A DNA stretch of 64,000 nt from Ampullaceana balthica (GCA_944989445.1 CALYLW010000070.1:2039324-2103323); one strand, 5' to 3'; counted from the stretch's first letter, positions 13,471 through 25,429 are shown. Translations and numbers: made by a program. Notes: a model not told the origin generated them from the letters alone.

Positions 13471-13593
13471 CACTCGGTTATAACCGACCAAATCCAAATT
13501 TTACAAACTCGTCATAGCATTCATTCTGTCATTACCCCTAAAACTCATACCCTCACGAGTTAAACCATCACACTATCCCCCACACATTCATAA

Positions 13594-13761
13594 CAATGTT
13601 CCCTCTAAGGTTCGTTGGTCCGTGTACAATGTGGAATAACTCGTGTACAAAGTTGCACAGCATCCATTTAGTGTGCAATATTTTACCAAATTTGCTGCGC
13701 GGTAATTCTAAACTGCTGCGCGGCGTCGGTCCCATATCTACGAGGCTCAAAGGGAACATTG
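13594..13761. mobile_element. Short TIR MITE (AATGTTCCCT ends)
   Basis: The left end CAATGTTCCCTCTAAG is mirrored by AAAGGGAACATTG at the right end, giving a 168-bp element. It is inserted into the CA-rich minisatellite. Flanking 8-mers (ATTCATAA and CTTCACAC) match at five of eight positions, which would fit a decayed hAT-type 8-bp duplication but does not prove it. Confidence 0.55.
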
Positions 13762-13801
13762 CTTCACACTATCCATCACGCCATTAAACTATACTCTACA
13801 C

Positions 13802-14011
13802 CAGGGGTGGCCAGACCTTTAGTAACTGAGAACCATTTTGAAATATATATTTTTAAAATCAGAGTCGCATTGAAGCACTGTGGGTTATTAAACCTGGCTT
13901 GGAAATCTGCCTGTAATCCTCGTAACATATTTTTCATAAATTGTATACGAGCCGCAATGTGAACACAGGAGGGCCGCGTGCGGCTCTCGAGCCTCGGTTT
14001 GGCCACCGTTG
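13802..14011. mobile_element. hAT-type MITE (CAGGGGTGGCCA ends)
   Basis: It begins CAGGGGTGGCCAGACC and ends GGTTTGGCCACCGTTG, an imperfect inverted pair of the CAGGGGTNG type known for hAT transposons. It is 210 bp long and non-coding. The 8-bp flanks CTCTACAC and CCCTAAGC match at five of eight positions, consistent with an old target duplication. Confidence 0.6.
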
Positions 14012-15055
14012 CCCTAAGCTATCCCCCGAGACCATTAATACTATCCTGTATTATCATCATAACATTCACTCTATCATTACCCCTACATCTAATTCCCTCA
14101 CATCACGCTATCCCCCACACCATTAACACTCTCCGGTAACATCATCATAGTATCCACTCTGACAGTCACACATGTTGAACCGTCATAATGCCCCCCCCCC
14201 ACACACAACAGTCACACTCTCCTCTTATACCATCATAGTATTCACTCTGTCTTTACCCTACATCTTGATACCCTTACAAGTTAAACCGTCACAAAATCCC
14301 CCACACCATCACACTATCCCCCACAACCTCGGAATATCATCTCACACCGTTTACCCTCTCCTGTTATACTCTACCACCATAGTTTATATCACTCTGCCTC
14401 CACCCCAACACCTCACACCATTGACTCCGTTGTGACCCCCTCCCCTACCTCCCCTCACCCCACACACTCTCCTGGTAATACACCAAACGGTCTGGAACTG
14501 TAATTAACATAATGGAGATCATTTCTTGTCCTCCTCAAATCCAATTCCTCGACACCCACTGACCTTCAACTGACCTCCAAACTGTGGAAATATTGATCTA
14601 CAAGTCGCCACAGGCCAGATGGGCAAATGGAAAGGGCGTGCACCGGAAAGGGAATAGTGGATATTTCAAGACAGAAGTCTTCTCACTTACACATGGACCA
14701 GGATACGCCTGGTTATATTATATGTAGAAAGTCTTTTTTAACTGTTAAGAGCGTGCTGACGAGATTTTATTTTTGGGTGCATTAGACAAAATCTTTAGAA
14801 CCGTCGGTTTAACGCAATGCAGCTCCGACTTCATTCAATAGTTTCGCCTATGGTGTCAACACAAAGGATATTATTGTGTAAAATCTTTACATGTACATCT
14901 CCGGTGAGCTGATGAAATGGCGAATGAAAACTTATGGCACATTGCCCTAAAAGCAATAGGGAATATATATTTAGACTTACAATATTTGAGCCATTTAAAA
15001 TTATTTACCTCCTATTTATTCTGGGTGAAAACTTGTTTATCGAGGGGTTAAAGGT

Positions 15056-15243
15056 CAGAGGCGTGGCGAGATGTGGCCAGGGGAGTACAAATCTTCCCGG
15101 GCACCAAGGTACAAGGGCGCATAATTTGGGCTTACGGCGTTACAGTAGAATAAATGAATAATGGTATGATGTTACTTTATCCGGTGCAGGGCCCCAATTT
15201 CAAATTTTTTCCCCGGGCGAAAACTATCCTAGATACGCCTCTG
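15056..15243. mobile_element. Short MITE with CAGAGGCGT termini
   Basis: The left end CAGAGGCGTGGC and the right end TACGCCTCTG are inverted repeats around 188 bp. A larger relative with CAGAGGCGTCAC / GTGACGCCTC ends lies at 31718-32126. The target duplication is unclear. Confidence 0.5.
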
Positions 15244-17469
15244 GTTGGGGTGCAAATGATTTCCCTTACAGTAATTCAATATTTCAAGTACGTGTGAGTG
15301 CGCCATGGTGCGTGTTTGAGAGGCCGATTGCATGTCTCATGTCCTGGACATGTAATTGTAATCATAAACATAAAAAGGAGCTGAGAGTTCCTCAATGTAT
15401 CTCTGGCTATGCCTACCAAACTCCCTTTTTAAATAAGAGGGGAAATTTGTTGTACATGGATATATGAATATGAAGATGTCAGCATTCTTATCTGGTATTG
15501 GATTTAAAAAATGGATATTGTACAATACTTGTTTTCTTGATGGGTTATTTACTGAATGACAAACATAACTGATAAATTGGCAATTAATGTTTCAGCGATC
15601 TTAATATTTGCAATTAGAACACATCGGACGGTAGGAAAAAGGGGGGGGGTCAATTTAAAATCTGAAGCATCCACGAGTGAAAGACGGGCAGTCATTGATC
15701 AGAATCAACGCCGGAACCAGGTTAATACTAGTTATTTATCGATCACTTGTGTGTTCACCATTTGTAAGACCAGTGGTCAAAATTGCTCGCGAAGACCACA
15801 GACCTGCTCGTAGGCTCAAAAAAATTCTCAGTGACCACAGAACTGCTCCCTTAGACCACATATTTAATTGCAGTGAACATACGGAACTGCTCCCTTAGAC
15901 AACGAATATGCTCACAGGGAAAAATAAAGGAAGACGATAGTGTTGTCCATAAACAACTCAATTAGGTGTCCAAACTGGCGAAAAAATGCATTTTGTGGTC
16001 ATTTTCGGATTTTTTCAGAATTTAAAAACCAACTTCAGTAGTGCCACACCAATAAAAATTACATTTGAAAAATAAATTAATTCATTATCTGGCAAAATAT
16101 GTTAATTGTGTCCCCATTACATAAGTCTGAAAGTGTTTTTTGCGTATTTGAAATTTAAAAATTTCAAAACATTTGTAAAAATATAAATAATTTGTGTAAC
16201 ATTTTACGGCCTTTTTGGTTGTGCCAATTTACCCATTGCTTATTCAAACACTCGTCGCTTTGAGCCTATTTAAGTTACGGGAATTATTCTACCACCATTA
16301 TAAAGAGCACATGCTGGCCTTTCGTTGTATGTATAGAGTATGTGCATCTCCTTTTTCATTTTTAAAAAGCGGGTTGAAAACTTTTGTTGAAGAAAAACGA
16401 GTGAAAACACCGAGCGTATAGAACTTTCTTTACGTCGTTGGAAAGCTCAGCCATTTATCTTTTAATTCAAGCATCCCTGCCTTCAGATTGCAAAATCAGT
16501 GTCTGATAACTGGTCAAGTAAATAAGTTTAATCCCTCTTTTTTTGTCCACTGTTGTTATAGATTAAAGATGTCGATTGATGACTAGGGCAATACTTAAAA
16601 TAAGTTTAATGTATCCTAATGCTCTCCAGCACTTAATATTTCACGTAACTCCAAAAACAGACAGGATAACAATAATGTCAACTCACGTACCAATTAGAGA
16701 TAGCCCGCCTTTCTATCTCCATGTCCGACACAACCATCAGAATTCGTGAGAGATTTTTTTTCGCCGGCAATCATATACGTACAGGACACTTATAATATGT
16801 CAAATTTGCAAAGACCATAAACATTAAATTGTTTAATTTCTTAAACTTGTTCTTGGTGCATCTGGGCACCTAACGCAGTTACGCAGCAGGGGTAGTACAA
16901 GAGGGGCAAATGGCCCGGGTGGCACTTTGTTAGAGGCCTCGCAAATTCCTCGTTGTTTTATTGGGCCAAAATAAAGTAGAGCGTTTCATCTAAATCAAAA
17001 GAAAAGGCACGAAAGAAATTAATTAAAAAATTAAAGGAACAATCCTAAAATATGTTAGAGTCGCTACAGCTAAAACTTAAAACTAAATATTGGAATAAAA
17101 TCTTCTGATGCTATCGCTACTGAACTGAGAAGCCAAGATGATTAAGCAGTATGATTGCATCCTTATTCCTACTGATGCGATGGTAACTGTAATTGTTGGG
17201 TTATTGAACTTCTTCTTCTATTTATCAAGTGCCCCCGAGGAATACTCTGATAATTATGACTCCTACAACAGCATACATAAATTACTCGAAAGTATATATA
17301 AAAACTTGATATTACTATTATTGAAGGGAGACCAGAAAGGTAGCCAACAAATAATATAAAAGCTAACATCCGCCATTGATGATTTATTCACATAAGCAAC
17401 ATTATTGTACTTTTAATGTCGTTGATCGTGTAGCATAAACACATCACCGAATGAACCAAAGTTTCCCTC
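15244..17469. other. Intergenic DNA with short repeats, no gene seen
   Basis: At about 15770-15905 a short tandem motif of the form 'GACCACAGAACTGCTCCC' recurs about three to four times in diverged form. A GC-richer transposon-like scrap containing 'ACAAGAGGGGCAAATGGCCC' lies near 16895-16970. The remainder is AT-rich with no supportable exon. Confidence 0.4.
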
Positions 17470-17791
17470 ATCTAAAGGAGTGCTTCTCAAAGTGGCGGTC
17501 CGCGGACCGGGCCGGTTCTTGGACAATCAGCTACCGGTCCGCAGAAGTGATCCAGAAAGGAAAGAAAAATATAATAAGATTATAATAAGAATCCTATATG
17601 AAGACATAAGTTCAAAGAGTTCTTTAAAAGGAAACGTGTTGATTTAAAATACCATCAGTATATAATCTTTGATTATCAAACATAAATAATTGTGCATTGC
17701 GAGCTTTGTATAAGGCAGCACTGCGAATTTCCAAGGCTAAAAACACCTTTAGTTGGTGAGGCACTTGTAGTAAGATGCATTATGGACGTGT

Positions 17792-19155
17792 TTGGAAATG
17801 TTAGCTGAAACTGCGGAAAAGAAAGTGGTCCAGGTTCCACTCTCAAATGACACAATAGCTCGACGCATCGACGATATGGCCTGTGATATGGAAACGCAGC
17901 TAATAGAGCAGCTGAAATTGGCTAAGTATTTTTCTCTTCAGCTCGATAAATCCACAGACATTGCTAATTTTGCCGTTTTAATGTATATAATAAAGTATAT
18001 GTGAAATAACAATATAAGGATGACTTGAATGACGATTATTTCTTTTCAACTGTATTACCAGCTAATACAAGTAGTTCTGAAATACTCCAGGCAGTTCACG
18101 ATTATAGTGTTGGCAAATGTCAGATATAATTTAAATGTTGTGTTGGTGTGTGTACGGATGGAGCTGCGGCCATGACTGGGCGGCGTTCTGGTGTTGTTAT
18201 CAAGATTTAGGAATTAACACCAGGAATGAAAGTTAACCAAGTAAATGTCAACAAAACCAAACCACGGGCTCAGCGAAAATGTAAAATTTGCAAATGCTTT
18301 AAATTTAAGATTATTTTCAGCATTGTGTGACGGAATGGGCGCTGAACACAAAAAGCTCTTACTGCATGCTGATGTGGGTTGGTTGTCTCGATTCAAAGTA
18401 CTGTTAAGAGTTTTTAAATTGCTGAAAGAGCTCGATCTATTTCTACAGGAGAAAAAACATGATAGGTCTCAACTATTTCCAAATGTGAATTTGTCAGCCA
18501 AGTTGGCTTACTTGGCTTATAGCTTTGCCATTTTAATTAGCTCAATATCTCCATGCAAGAAAGGATGGCTTCATGCGTTACAATAACAATTCCATACAAG
18601 ATTGATGTACAGAAACGAAGGCTAGAAGCATGGAAGAGTCGGAAATCTGCAGATTGTTTCTATATATTTCATAATTTGGCAACAATTACCGATGAAGAGC
18701 TTGATGTTCCATCTTTACAAAAATCATCATTGAGAGCTTGACAAAATTAATCGACCGTTTCGAGATCAACGTTCCTATAGAAGAGGTTCTGGATGGATAC
18801 GCAATCCAATGTATTGCATCGAAGGTAGATTTGTATGTAACTTTGGAAGATAAATTGCTGGAGCTAGATGCGGATGAAGTTTTTAAAATGAATTTAGGAA
18901 CTATGACCTCTCTTGCATTCTTTTGGATTCTCGTGAGTGCAGAGTATCCAAATCTTGTTGACATTGCTCTCAAGGCTCTTCTTCCATTTTGTGTATCTTA
19001 CGTATTTGAGACTATGTATTTGTAAGACTGTTTTTCCACATTGAGCATTAAGACAAAGTACAGAAACAGTAATGAAGTTCGTTCTCTATTGCGTGTACCA
19101 TTTTTCTCAATCGAGCCACGACTTTAAAATATTGCAAAAAAATAAGCAGGCTCAT
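17792..19155 (+). pseudogene. hAT transposase pseudogene (ZBED5/FAM200-like)
   Basis: Several frames together read as a hAT transposase of the group that gave rise to ZBED5/SCAND3-type host genes. An early block contains 'VPLSNDTIARRIDDMACDM' followed by 'YFSLQLDKSTDIANFAV' (17792-18004). A block near 18150-18210 reads 'CTDGAAAMTGRRSGV'. The block at 18245-18586 includes 'HADVGWLSRFKVLLRVF'. The C-terminal hAT dimerisation region falls at 18738-19025 ('SAEYPNLVDIALKALLPF') and continues to 'FSIEPRL' with an in-frame stop. Frameshifts and stops separate the blocks, so no functional transposase remains. The N-terminal BED zinc finger was not recognised. Family assignment is from memory of these motifs. 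Confidence 0.75.
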
Positions 19156-19266
19156 ATGACCTATTAGATTAAGTTAAACATTGAGCATAAACCTAAACAT
19201 GCACTAGCTATAGTTACTAAGTTTCTATAATAAAAAAATTGAGTGACTTTTTAAATTACATTTTAT

Positions 19267-19813
19267 GGTTACATGTCAAAAAGGCGAAAACAAACAGGGC
19301 GAAAACAAAAAGAGCGACGTCAAAGGGGCGAAAACAAAAATAGCGAAAGTAAAAAAAGGCGAAAACAAAATGGGCGAAAACAAAAAAGGCGAAAATAAAA
19401 AGGTGAAAACAAAAAAGGGAAATTAAAAAGGCTATTAAAAAGGGCGAAAGTAAAACTAAGTGAACTAATTGCACCTGAGATTAAATTCAAATTTATTAAA
19501 AATTTTCAATCAAATGTTCACATAATAATAGTAATGTAGTGACAATATTTAAATATGATAATGTAGTGTAATATCTATTACTATACTAAACTTGAAGTTT
19601 AAAGTTATGAGCGATGCCGCTCAGGAAATTCTAACCCTAACCCTAACCCTGACATGATTTCGCATTTTTATCTTGCGCCTTAATTGTTTTCGCCTTTTTT
19701 GTTTCACCGTTTTTATCTTTCGCTTTTTTGGCTTTCGCCTTTTTCATTTTCGCTCATATTGTTTCGCCTTTTTTGTTTTCGCTTTTATTGTTTCGCCCTT
19801 TTGACGTGATACC
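19267..19813. mobile_element. Fold-back element with minisatellite arms, 9-bp target duplication
   Basis: The 9-mer ACATTTTAT flanks the element perfectly at 19258-19266 and 19814-19822. Its ends are GGTTACATGTCAAAAAGGCG and, read inward from the right, GGTATCACGTCAAAAGGGCG. Both arms (about 19267-19455 and 19655-19813) consist of diverged 'AAGGGCGAAAACAA' units in opposite orientation. Three TAACCC units lie in the centre at about 19631-19650. There is no coding capacity. A 9-bp duplication with long repetitive TIRs fits Mutator-like or fold-back elements. It is nested inside the hAT transposon. Confidence 0.75.
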
Positions 19814-20182
19814 ACATTTTATATCCTCGTTTATTAAAACGTATGCCTAACTCAGAATACAAATTTATTAAAATACTATCAACTTGAAAACAGTTGAAAC
19901 AAAAACTATGGCTGCCATCATCAACACACTTTAATATGAAATGAAGACGAGCGTAAATGAACAAGAACCAATCAATGCTATAAATAATTTTAACAATTAT
20001 TGTTCAATGACATGTATCATTAAACAAGCCAAATTCATGTCATCCGAAATGTTGTAGGGCTGTGTAGGAACTCATTTAGCTATCACGTCAGTACAGTGAA
20101 AATAGTGTATCTGTCAATGGTGCAATGGGAAAATTCCTGCCGGTCAACCATACTAAAAAGGTTGATAAGCACTGATCTAAAG

Positions 20183-21355
20183 ATCTTAATAACTGGCAGA
20201 AACTAAATTCCAAATTTAAGTAGCAAATCATAATTTTAGTGCTCACAAAAATTACTGTGTGTGTGCGCTTCTGTGTATGCGCGAGCGTATGAGCCAATGA
20301 AAGGAACAGGAAACCAGACTTTAATAAAGATCGTTAGATAATTGAAAAAGAAAAACCCATATTTGTGGCAAAAGCAAAAAGTGTCCGGAAGTTCTTGTTA
20401 GAATTTTTGACATTTTAAATCCTTGGCAAAATAGAATTTTGCTTTCTGTGGTCACAAAGAGGCCAATACAAGTGCAAATGTAGGCAATACTTTTGAATTT
20501 ATGCATCTTCTTTCAAAGTAAAATTCAGTACATCGAGAACAAGTTGTGAATATAAAAATGGGTCAAAATCATTCAATCGTGTATATATCATCTAAATATG
20601 TGCTCATTGCATTATAGGAGATAAAATTTATTGAAACAAACTCCGTGACTTTATTTAGTAGATTAAAACATTGATACGTATTCTTTTTTTTTCCTATTCC
20701 ATACAAGTTGGGAGGCTCTAGTCTCTGCTATTAGTAGGTATTAAACAGACTTCAGAAAACGTGATGGTATGCAAGAGTAAATATACCACGATGATATATT
20801 AAAGTTACTCTTACATCTACCGCAAAAAAACTGTCAAAGGCAGACGGAAACTCAAACAGACGAAGGAACTTCAATAGTCGTAACGGAATCTTTTTTTATT
20901 GCCTCTTGAAACCTTTGCATCAAGGGGTCAATGATGCTCGAAATTATTCACAAACAGAGTTGTTACATAACGTACTTCAGTGCTCTCAAAAAATAAATTG
21001 AACGTAAACAAAATAACTGCATCAATTTATTACAACTCTGCAGATAGCCATAGTCTCCTGAGCCAAAATTAACAGTAAATGTCAATCGAATTAAAAGTAC
21101 AACCCGGCGGGATTCTTTTAATATTTAAGTCAAATTTTTCTGATCATTGCGATCGATTCAAGCTTATTTTAACTTTCATCATCATAACATTATGGCCCGC
21201 CGGGTGAGTCTTAAAATCCCCTTGGCTGATTCTGTAAACCAGCAGGCCTTTAAAATCGTTTTCCGTGGTATAGTAGGTAATACATAATGTAAATTTAATG
21301 TTAATAATTGTGCTTATTTAGTTGTACTCTCAGCTGATTAAGGAATTTCCGGAAA
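20183..21355. other. AT-rich intergenic DNA, no gene seen
   Basis: No exon or RNA gene is supported. A GC-rich 10-bp inverted pair, ACCCGGCGGG at 21102-21111 and CCCGCCGGGT at 21196-21205, stands out against AT-rich surroundings. Confidence 0.45.
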
Positions 21356-21664
21356 CGTTTATGTACGTATGTGTCCATTAATAAGGCTTTATAACGTTTA
21401 TGTACGTATGTGTCCATTAATAAGGCTTTATAACGTTTATGTACGTATGTGTCCATTAATAAGGCTTTATAACGTTTATGTACGTATGTGTCCATTAATA
21501 AGGCTTTATAACGTTTATGTACGTATGTGTCCATTAATAAGGCTCTATAACGTTTATGTACGTATGTGTCCATTAATAAGGCTTTTTAATGTTTATGTAC
21601 GTGTGTGTCCATTAATAAGGCTTTTTAATGTTTATGTACGTGTGTGTCCATTAATAAGGCTTTA
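21356..21664. repeat. 39-bp minisatellite, about 8 copies
   Basis: A 39-bp unit containing 'TTTATGTACGTATGTGTCC' and 'ATTAATAAGGCTTTATAACG' repeats head to tail about eight times. Five units are virtually identical. The last units carry GTGTGTGTCC and TTTTTAATG variants. Because 39 is a multiple of three, both strands show artificial 13-residue peptide repeats (for example MCPLIRLYNVYVR), which are not taken as genes. Confidence 0.9.
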
Positions 21665-21814
21665 TGTTTATTGTTTTCATCACGCAATTCATTTGTGTAT
21701 CTTGCGATTTGTTTATTTGAAAGCTTTATCGTAGTCCCATTCATGTATGACATACGAATATTCATAACTATTACCATTAGTAATGCCAGTTATAAGAGAA
21801 GATTCTCTAAACTT

Positions 21815-22458
21815 AAGGGACCGTCCATAAATGACGTCAAGCACCTAGAAAGAAAGAGGAAAAAAAAAGTTTCCACACATTTGTGACGATGTGTGACGAG
21901 AGGGGAGGGGGTGTTTAAGAAATCTGACGTCACGTCAAAACTCGTAACTTTAAAAAAAAAGTTCCACTTAAATATTTGATTTCTTACAATTTATTTTATG
22001 ATGCTTTACATGGCTTCACGCGTATTACTACATTAGAATGCAACCTTAAACTAAATACATACTTAAATGACAAAAAAAATTATTTGAAAATTCTCTTTTT
22101 CAAATAGAAAATACAGCTTTTTATGAGAGAGAAGCTTTGTGACGTCAAATTGGACAAAAATTATCCTTCAATGGCACAGTAGAAGGGGGCCGGCGAAGAG
22201 GTCGACAGCGGAAAAAATGGCTTGGCAACGTAAATGAAAGGACAGGGATGAGCTTGAACGAATTACTGGCCGCCTCTCAAGACAGGCAAATGTGGAGATC
22301 GTTGTCTCTTGATGTATCCATGCACTCCCCCCAACGACCGCAACGGTCACGGGACTGATGATGATGATGATTTCTAAGTTTTGGTGGCGACGCGTGACGA
22401 GGGGGGGGGGTGAAAAATCGTCAAAAATCGCGTGACGTCATTTATGAACGACCCCTAA
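21815..22458. mobile_element. DNA transposon with GACGTCA-bearing TIRs, copy 1
   Basis: The left end GGGACCGTCCATAAATGACG and the inverse of the right end, GGGGTCGTTCATAAATGACG, match and continue outward through AACTTA. The internal sequence next to the left end (poly-G after GTGTGACGAG, then 'CGTCAAAACTC') is shared with the second copy at 27244-27660. A LINE 3' end (about 22160-22372) is inserted near its right side. It has no transposase, so it is non-autonomous. Confidence 0.7.
22160..22358 (+). pseudogene. LINE reverse-transcriptase ORF, C-terminal end only
   Basis: An open frame without a start reads 'GTVEGGRRRGRQRKKW', then 'NERTGMSLNELLAASQDR' and 'MWRSLSL', and ends 'PQRPQRSRD' plus a stop at 22356-22358. 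It is followed at once by a (TGA)n-type tail, TGATGATGATGATGA. This wording is typical of the extreme C-terminus of non-LTR retrotransposon endonuclease-reverse transcriptase ORFs. Only the last ~60 residues are present, as expected from 5' truncation during insertion. It sits inside the GACGTCA-TIR element. Confidence 0.75.
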
Positions 22459-22462
22459 GTTA

Positions 22463-24168
22463 ATCAAAAATCAATTATGATAAACGCTTTAAAGACTTTG
22501 ACACCATTCGTATTGGCATTGCATAAAGAAAAGCAGAGAAGTTCAATTATAGATCAAGAAATAAAAAGTACTTTAATTTTATTTATAACTAACATAACAA
22601 TTTATCATGTTCTTAGTATTACTAATAAAAAATCATCTTTCCTTAATAACATCATGTTTCATTAAGAGGAGGGACGGCAAACTTGGCATCTGCCCCGGGC
22701 GTAGAAACCCACGCTAAGTCGCTGACCTAACGAGGACTCTTATGGAATAATAATTTGCACCAAATTGAAATACTTTATTTGCAATTTCATATCCTTATCC
22801 TCGTCATTCTATGTACATTTTACTCTGCATACTTTTTTTCTTCTTTCTTAACTTCTAAATATTTTTTTTTATTTAATAATTTAATTATCACGATTTGATA
22901 TTTGACTTTTGCGTGGATGATTAGAATCCTTATTTAAAAAATGATGCTATCCTGCGAAAAATTTCATTTCAATTTGGAGAGGATAAAAGAAATCTGAAAC
23001 TACTGCAGTGAAATCATTATACTGGTAAGGAAAAATTTTTAGTGACAGCGACGAGACATAAAATAAAAAAAGCTGTTTATACAAGGTATTTGTTAGTAAT
23101 GTTAGACAGTGATTTTGGTGAATATTTTTTTAAAAATCATGTCCGTCAACTCGTGATAATAGACCTGAAGATTGCTTAAACATGCTTAATTCCCCTTCAG
23201 GCACAATTTGATTAAAGAAAAAGAATTAGTGTAGTTGTGGAATACAACTGACTTCAATTTGGCAAATTATAAGGTTCGCAGTTGAGGTGATCCTTTCATC
23301 CTCCCACCACGAAAATCTCTGACCTCTGACGGGTAAAGGGACGTCAATTAATGATAAAAAGAATAAAAGCAACAATGGGTTTGAAAAACTCATGCCAGTA
23401 TTGGCGGTACAGCTCAACTGACTTTGTTGCTTCTTTAATTTAGTATAATAATTAATGTATAATATTATTACCAAATTCTACTCAAACCCACTACCATTAA
23501 TAACATTCTCCTGGTTATATTTTTCTCCCAAAAATTCATTTTTGAACATTTTTTTTTACTTTTAGACTTTACAAGCTGTAAAAATAAAAATAAAAAGCTG
23601 TTTATCTTTTTAAAAAAGTTCAACCTGTGATAACATAATTTAACATAATACACATATCTCAAACTTGATTTTTATTTGAAATCTCAATTAATTTTATACA
23701 TATCGTAATTGTTTATATCATTTATTTGAGACTGGGAGGCCGTAAATGTTATTTATTTGCAGTTTGCATTTTGAGGATAAATTATGAGTTTATTTAACTG
23801 GAAAAAAAATCTAAAAGATCTACTTAATCGAAGCCCTGTTCCTTTAAAATCATGTGTTTGATGGAAAAAGAAGAAATTTTTTTTTAATATACATGCATTT
23901 TGCTTGTTAAAAACTAATTATATGTACTTGCCTAGAGTAATGAAGTTAGTAATAAAGGAGAAGAGTAAAATTAGTATACAAAGCTAATACATGCAGTGAA
24001 CTTAAATTAGATAAACCACAAAAGCACTTTTTAAAAATTAAAATGAGAAGAAAAATATTTTTAAACAATTGTAAATGGAAACAATAATATAGATTTTTGT
24101 TGTTGTTGTTGTAGGTTGATATTGACATAGAACAAAAAAGAAACACAAAAAAGGTAATAGTATGTCTT
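22463..24168. other. AT-rich intergenic DNA, no gene seen
   Basis: Long A/T runs dominate. No exon, RNA gene or bounded repeat was recognised in this stretch. Confidence 0.45.
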
Positions 24169-24180
24169 AACTAACTGATA

Positions 24181-24552
24181 GGGGATACGGTGGTCGAGTG
24201 GCAGCGCGCTCGACTGGCGTACCGATGGTCACGGGTTCGAATCCATGGGAAGCCATGGATTTGTTCCCGGGGCCTAGGGCGTCCCCGAGTCCACCCAGCT
24301 TCGAGTGGGTACCTAACGCATAGTTAGGGAAAATAAAAGGCGGCTGGGTAATGCGTGGAACCCTTATAGCCGTGGCATGTGAACGCTGCATCACTTGCCA
24401 AAATCAACTGCTGCCTTGCAGATGGTCTTGGCTGACCAAAGGCTATGGAAGCACATCCAGATAAAACAGCAGGCTGAAGTCGGAGACCACGGGCCAATTG
24501 GCGCAAAACTCGTCGGCACGCAATACTCAAATTGAGAACGAAGAAGAAGAAG
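24181..24552 (+). mobile_element. Complete tRNA-derived SINE with 12-bp target duplication
   Basis: AACTAACTGATA occurs perfectly at 24169-24180 and 24553-24564. The 372-bp insert starts with a tRNA-like head: A-box TGGTCGAGTGGC, an anticodon-arm region 'GCGCTCGACTGGCG', and B-box GGTTCGAATCC. The body contains 'TGTTCCCGGGGCCTAGGGCG' and the shared central motif TGAACGCTGCATCACTTGCC, and the 3' end is a (GAA)n tail. Transcription would start from the internal polymerase III boxes. The body is shared with the SINE near 31.8-32.1 kb, but the 3' tail differs. Confidence 0.9.
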
Positions 24553-24792
24553 AACTAACTGATAACCATTTTTTTAAGATCCATGAGGCTAAAAGACTAA
24601 TTTTAGTTTTTTTCTTATATACCCATTTTGTTCCTGCAAGTATGTGCAACCGAGCATGACGAATGACCCTCGCTGGGGTCAACTAAACACAGTTAACGTT
24701 TGGCAAGCGAAGGTAGTGGTGGGGTGGGGCATGTCTTGAGACCAGCAATGTTTTTTACATTCACTTTCGATGTTCCTGCACTGTGTGTATGT

Positions 24793-24863
24793 ATTTCGTA
24801 GTGTATTGGTTATTACATCTGCCTGACATGCGGAAGGTTATAGGTTCAAGCCCAAGCGGCAAC
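24793..24863 (+). mobile_element. tRNA-Val-like SINE head
   Basis: The sequence folds readily as a tRNA: 5' TTTCGTAGTGTATTGGTTA, anticodon arm CTGCCTGACATGCGG, B-box GGTTCAAGCCC and 3' CGGCAACA. The wording resembles tRNA-Val, but the loop and acceptor pairing are altered. It is followed by poly-T and 'ATGCCTGTTATT', which recur near 25380-25410 after another GGTTCAAGCC. This suggests a dispersed repeat rather than a working tRNA gene. Confidence 0.45.
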
Positions 24864-25135
24864 ATATGTTGTTTTTTTGGTTTTTTTAAAATTCTAATGC
24901 CTGTTATTCCCCCCCTTTTCTTAGCAAACATAAACACCGCTTCGCATGTAACGGAAAAAAGCTTAGTTCAATGTTATATCAATTCCTTCACCAGGTGCCT
25001 GTCTGTTTCTATTGGTCGCATATTTCGTTCATGGACGAAGTTGTTGCCCTCCAACTTGGCTTCATGACTGTAATATTTGTTTATATATTGTGGCGATGTC
25101 CGAAATACTTACCAAAAATGCTTCGGTGGTCCCCC

Positions 25136-25259
25136 AACGTTCACTCGCGTTGTTCCCATTTGTTCGTACTACTGTTTGTGTCCGTTCTCCCCCTCCCCTT
25201 TTATTCTTGCAGTATCTATGAGCAAGTCTGCGGCGTATGCTACGCCGCGGGGCGCCTAG
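25136..25259 (+). mobile_element. Helitron-type 3' end, copy 1
   Basis: The 3' part ends with an 8-bp perfect hairpin GCGGCGTA-TGC-TACGCCGC (25230-25248), followed seven bases later by the terminal CTAG (25256-25259). A subterminal hairpin followed by CTRR is the signature of Helitron 3' ends. The ~120 bp upstream, from 'ACGTTCACTCG' through 'GAGCAAGTCTGCGG', match the second copy ending at 26668. The two copies diverge after CTAG (AACG versus TATG). The 5' limit was not found. Confidence 0.65.
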
Positions 25260-25429
25260 AACGGTTGGAAAGCGAGGGTAGTGGAGGGGTGACCAACAAT
25301 GGTCCTTGCGTTTCACTTGCATTGTTCCTTCACAGAAAACGGCGGGGAAGATCCTGGGTTCAAGCCACAGCAAATACATTTTTGTTGTTTTTTTTAAATG
25401 CCTGTTTGTGCCCGTTCTTTTACCTCTTT

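Larger units (their letters stand above)
13480..14480 (+). repeat. Degenerate CA/CT-rich minisatellite, interrupted by two MITEs
   Basis: Phrases such as 'CATCATAGTATTCACTCTGT', 'CATTACCCCTA' and 'CACACTATCCCCCACACC' recur many times in diverged form before, between and after two inserted elements. No single clean period is visible. The strand is strongly purine-poor, being rich in C, A and T. Confidence 0.55.
17478..20174 (+). mobile_element. Full-length decayed hAT transposon
   Basis: The 8-bp sequence ATCTAAAG occurs perfectly at 17470-17477 and 20175-20182, the target duplication length of hAT elements. The left end GAGTGCTTCTCAAAGTGG and the right end, whose inverse is CAGTGCTTATCAACC, form imperfect terminal inverted repeats. 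Inside lies a broken transposase (17792-19155) on the same strand. The element also contains a separate fold-back element at 19267-19813, which must have arrived later. Confidence 0.8.

Noticed and set aside
21301..21734. Repetitive 13-residue peptides on both strands
   Set aside because: They are translations of a 39-bp minisatellite. Both strands are open only because 39 is a multiple of three.
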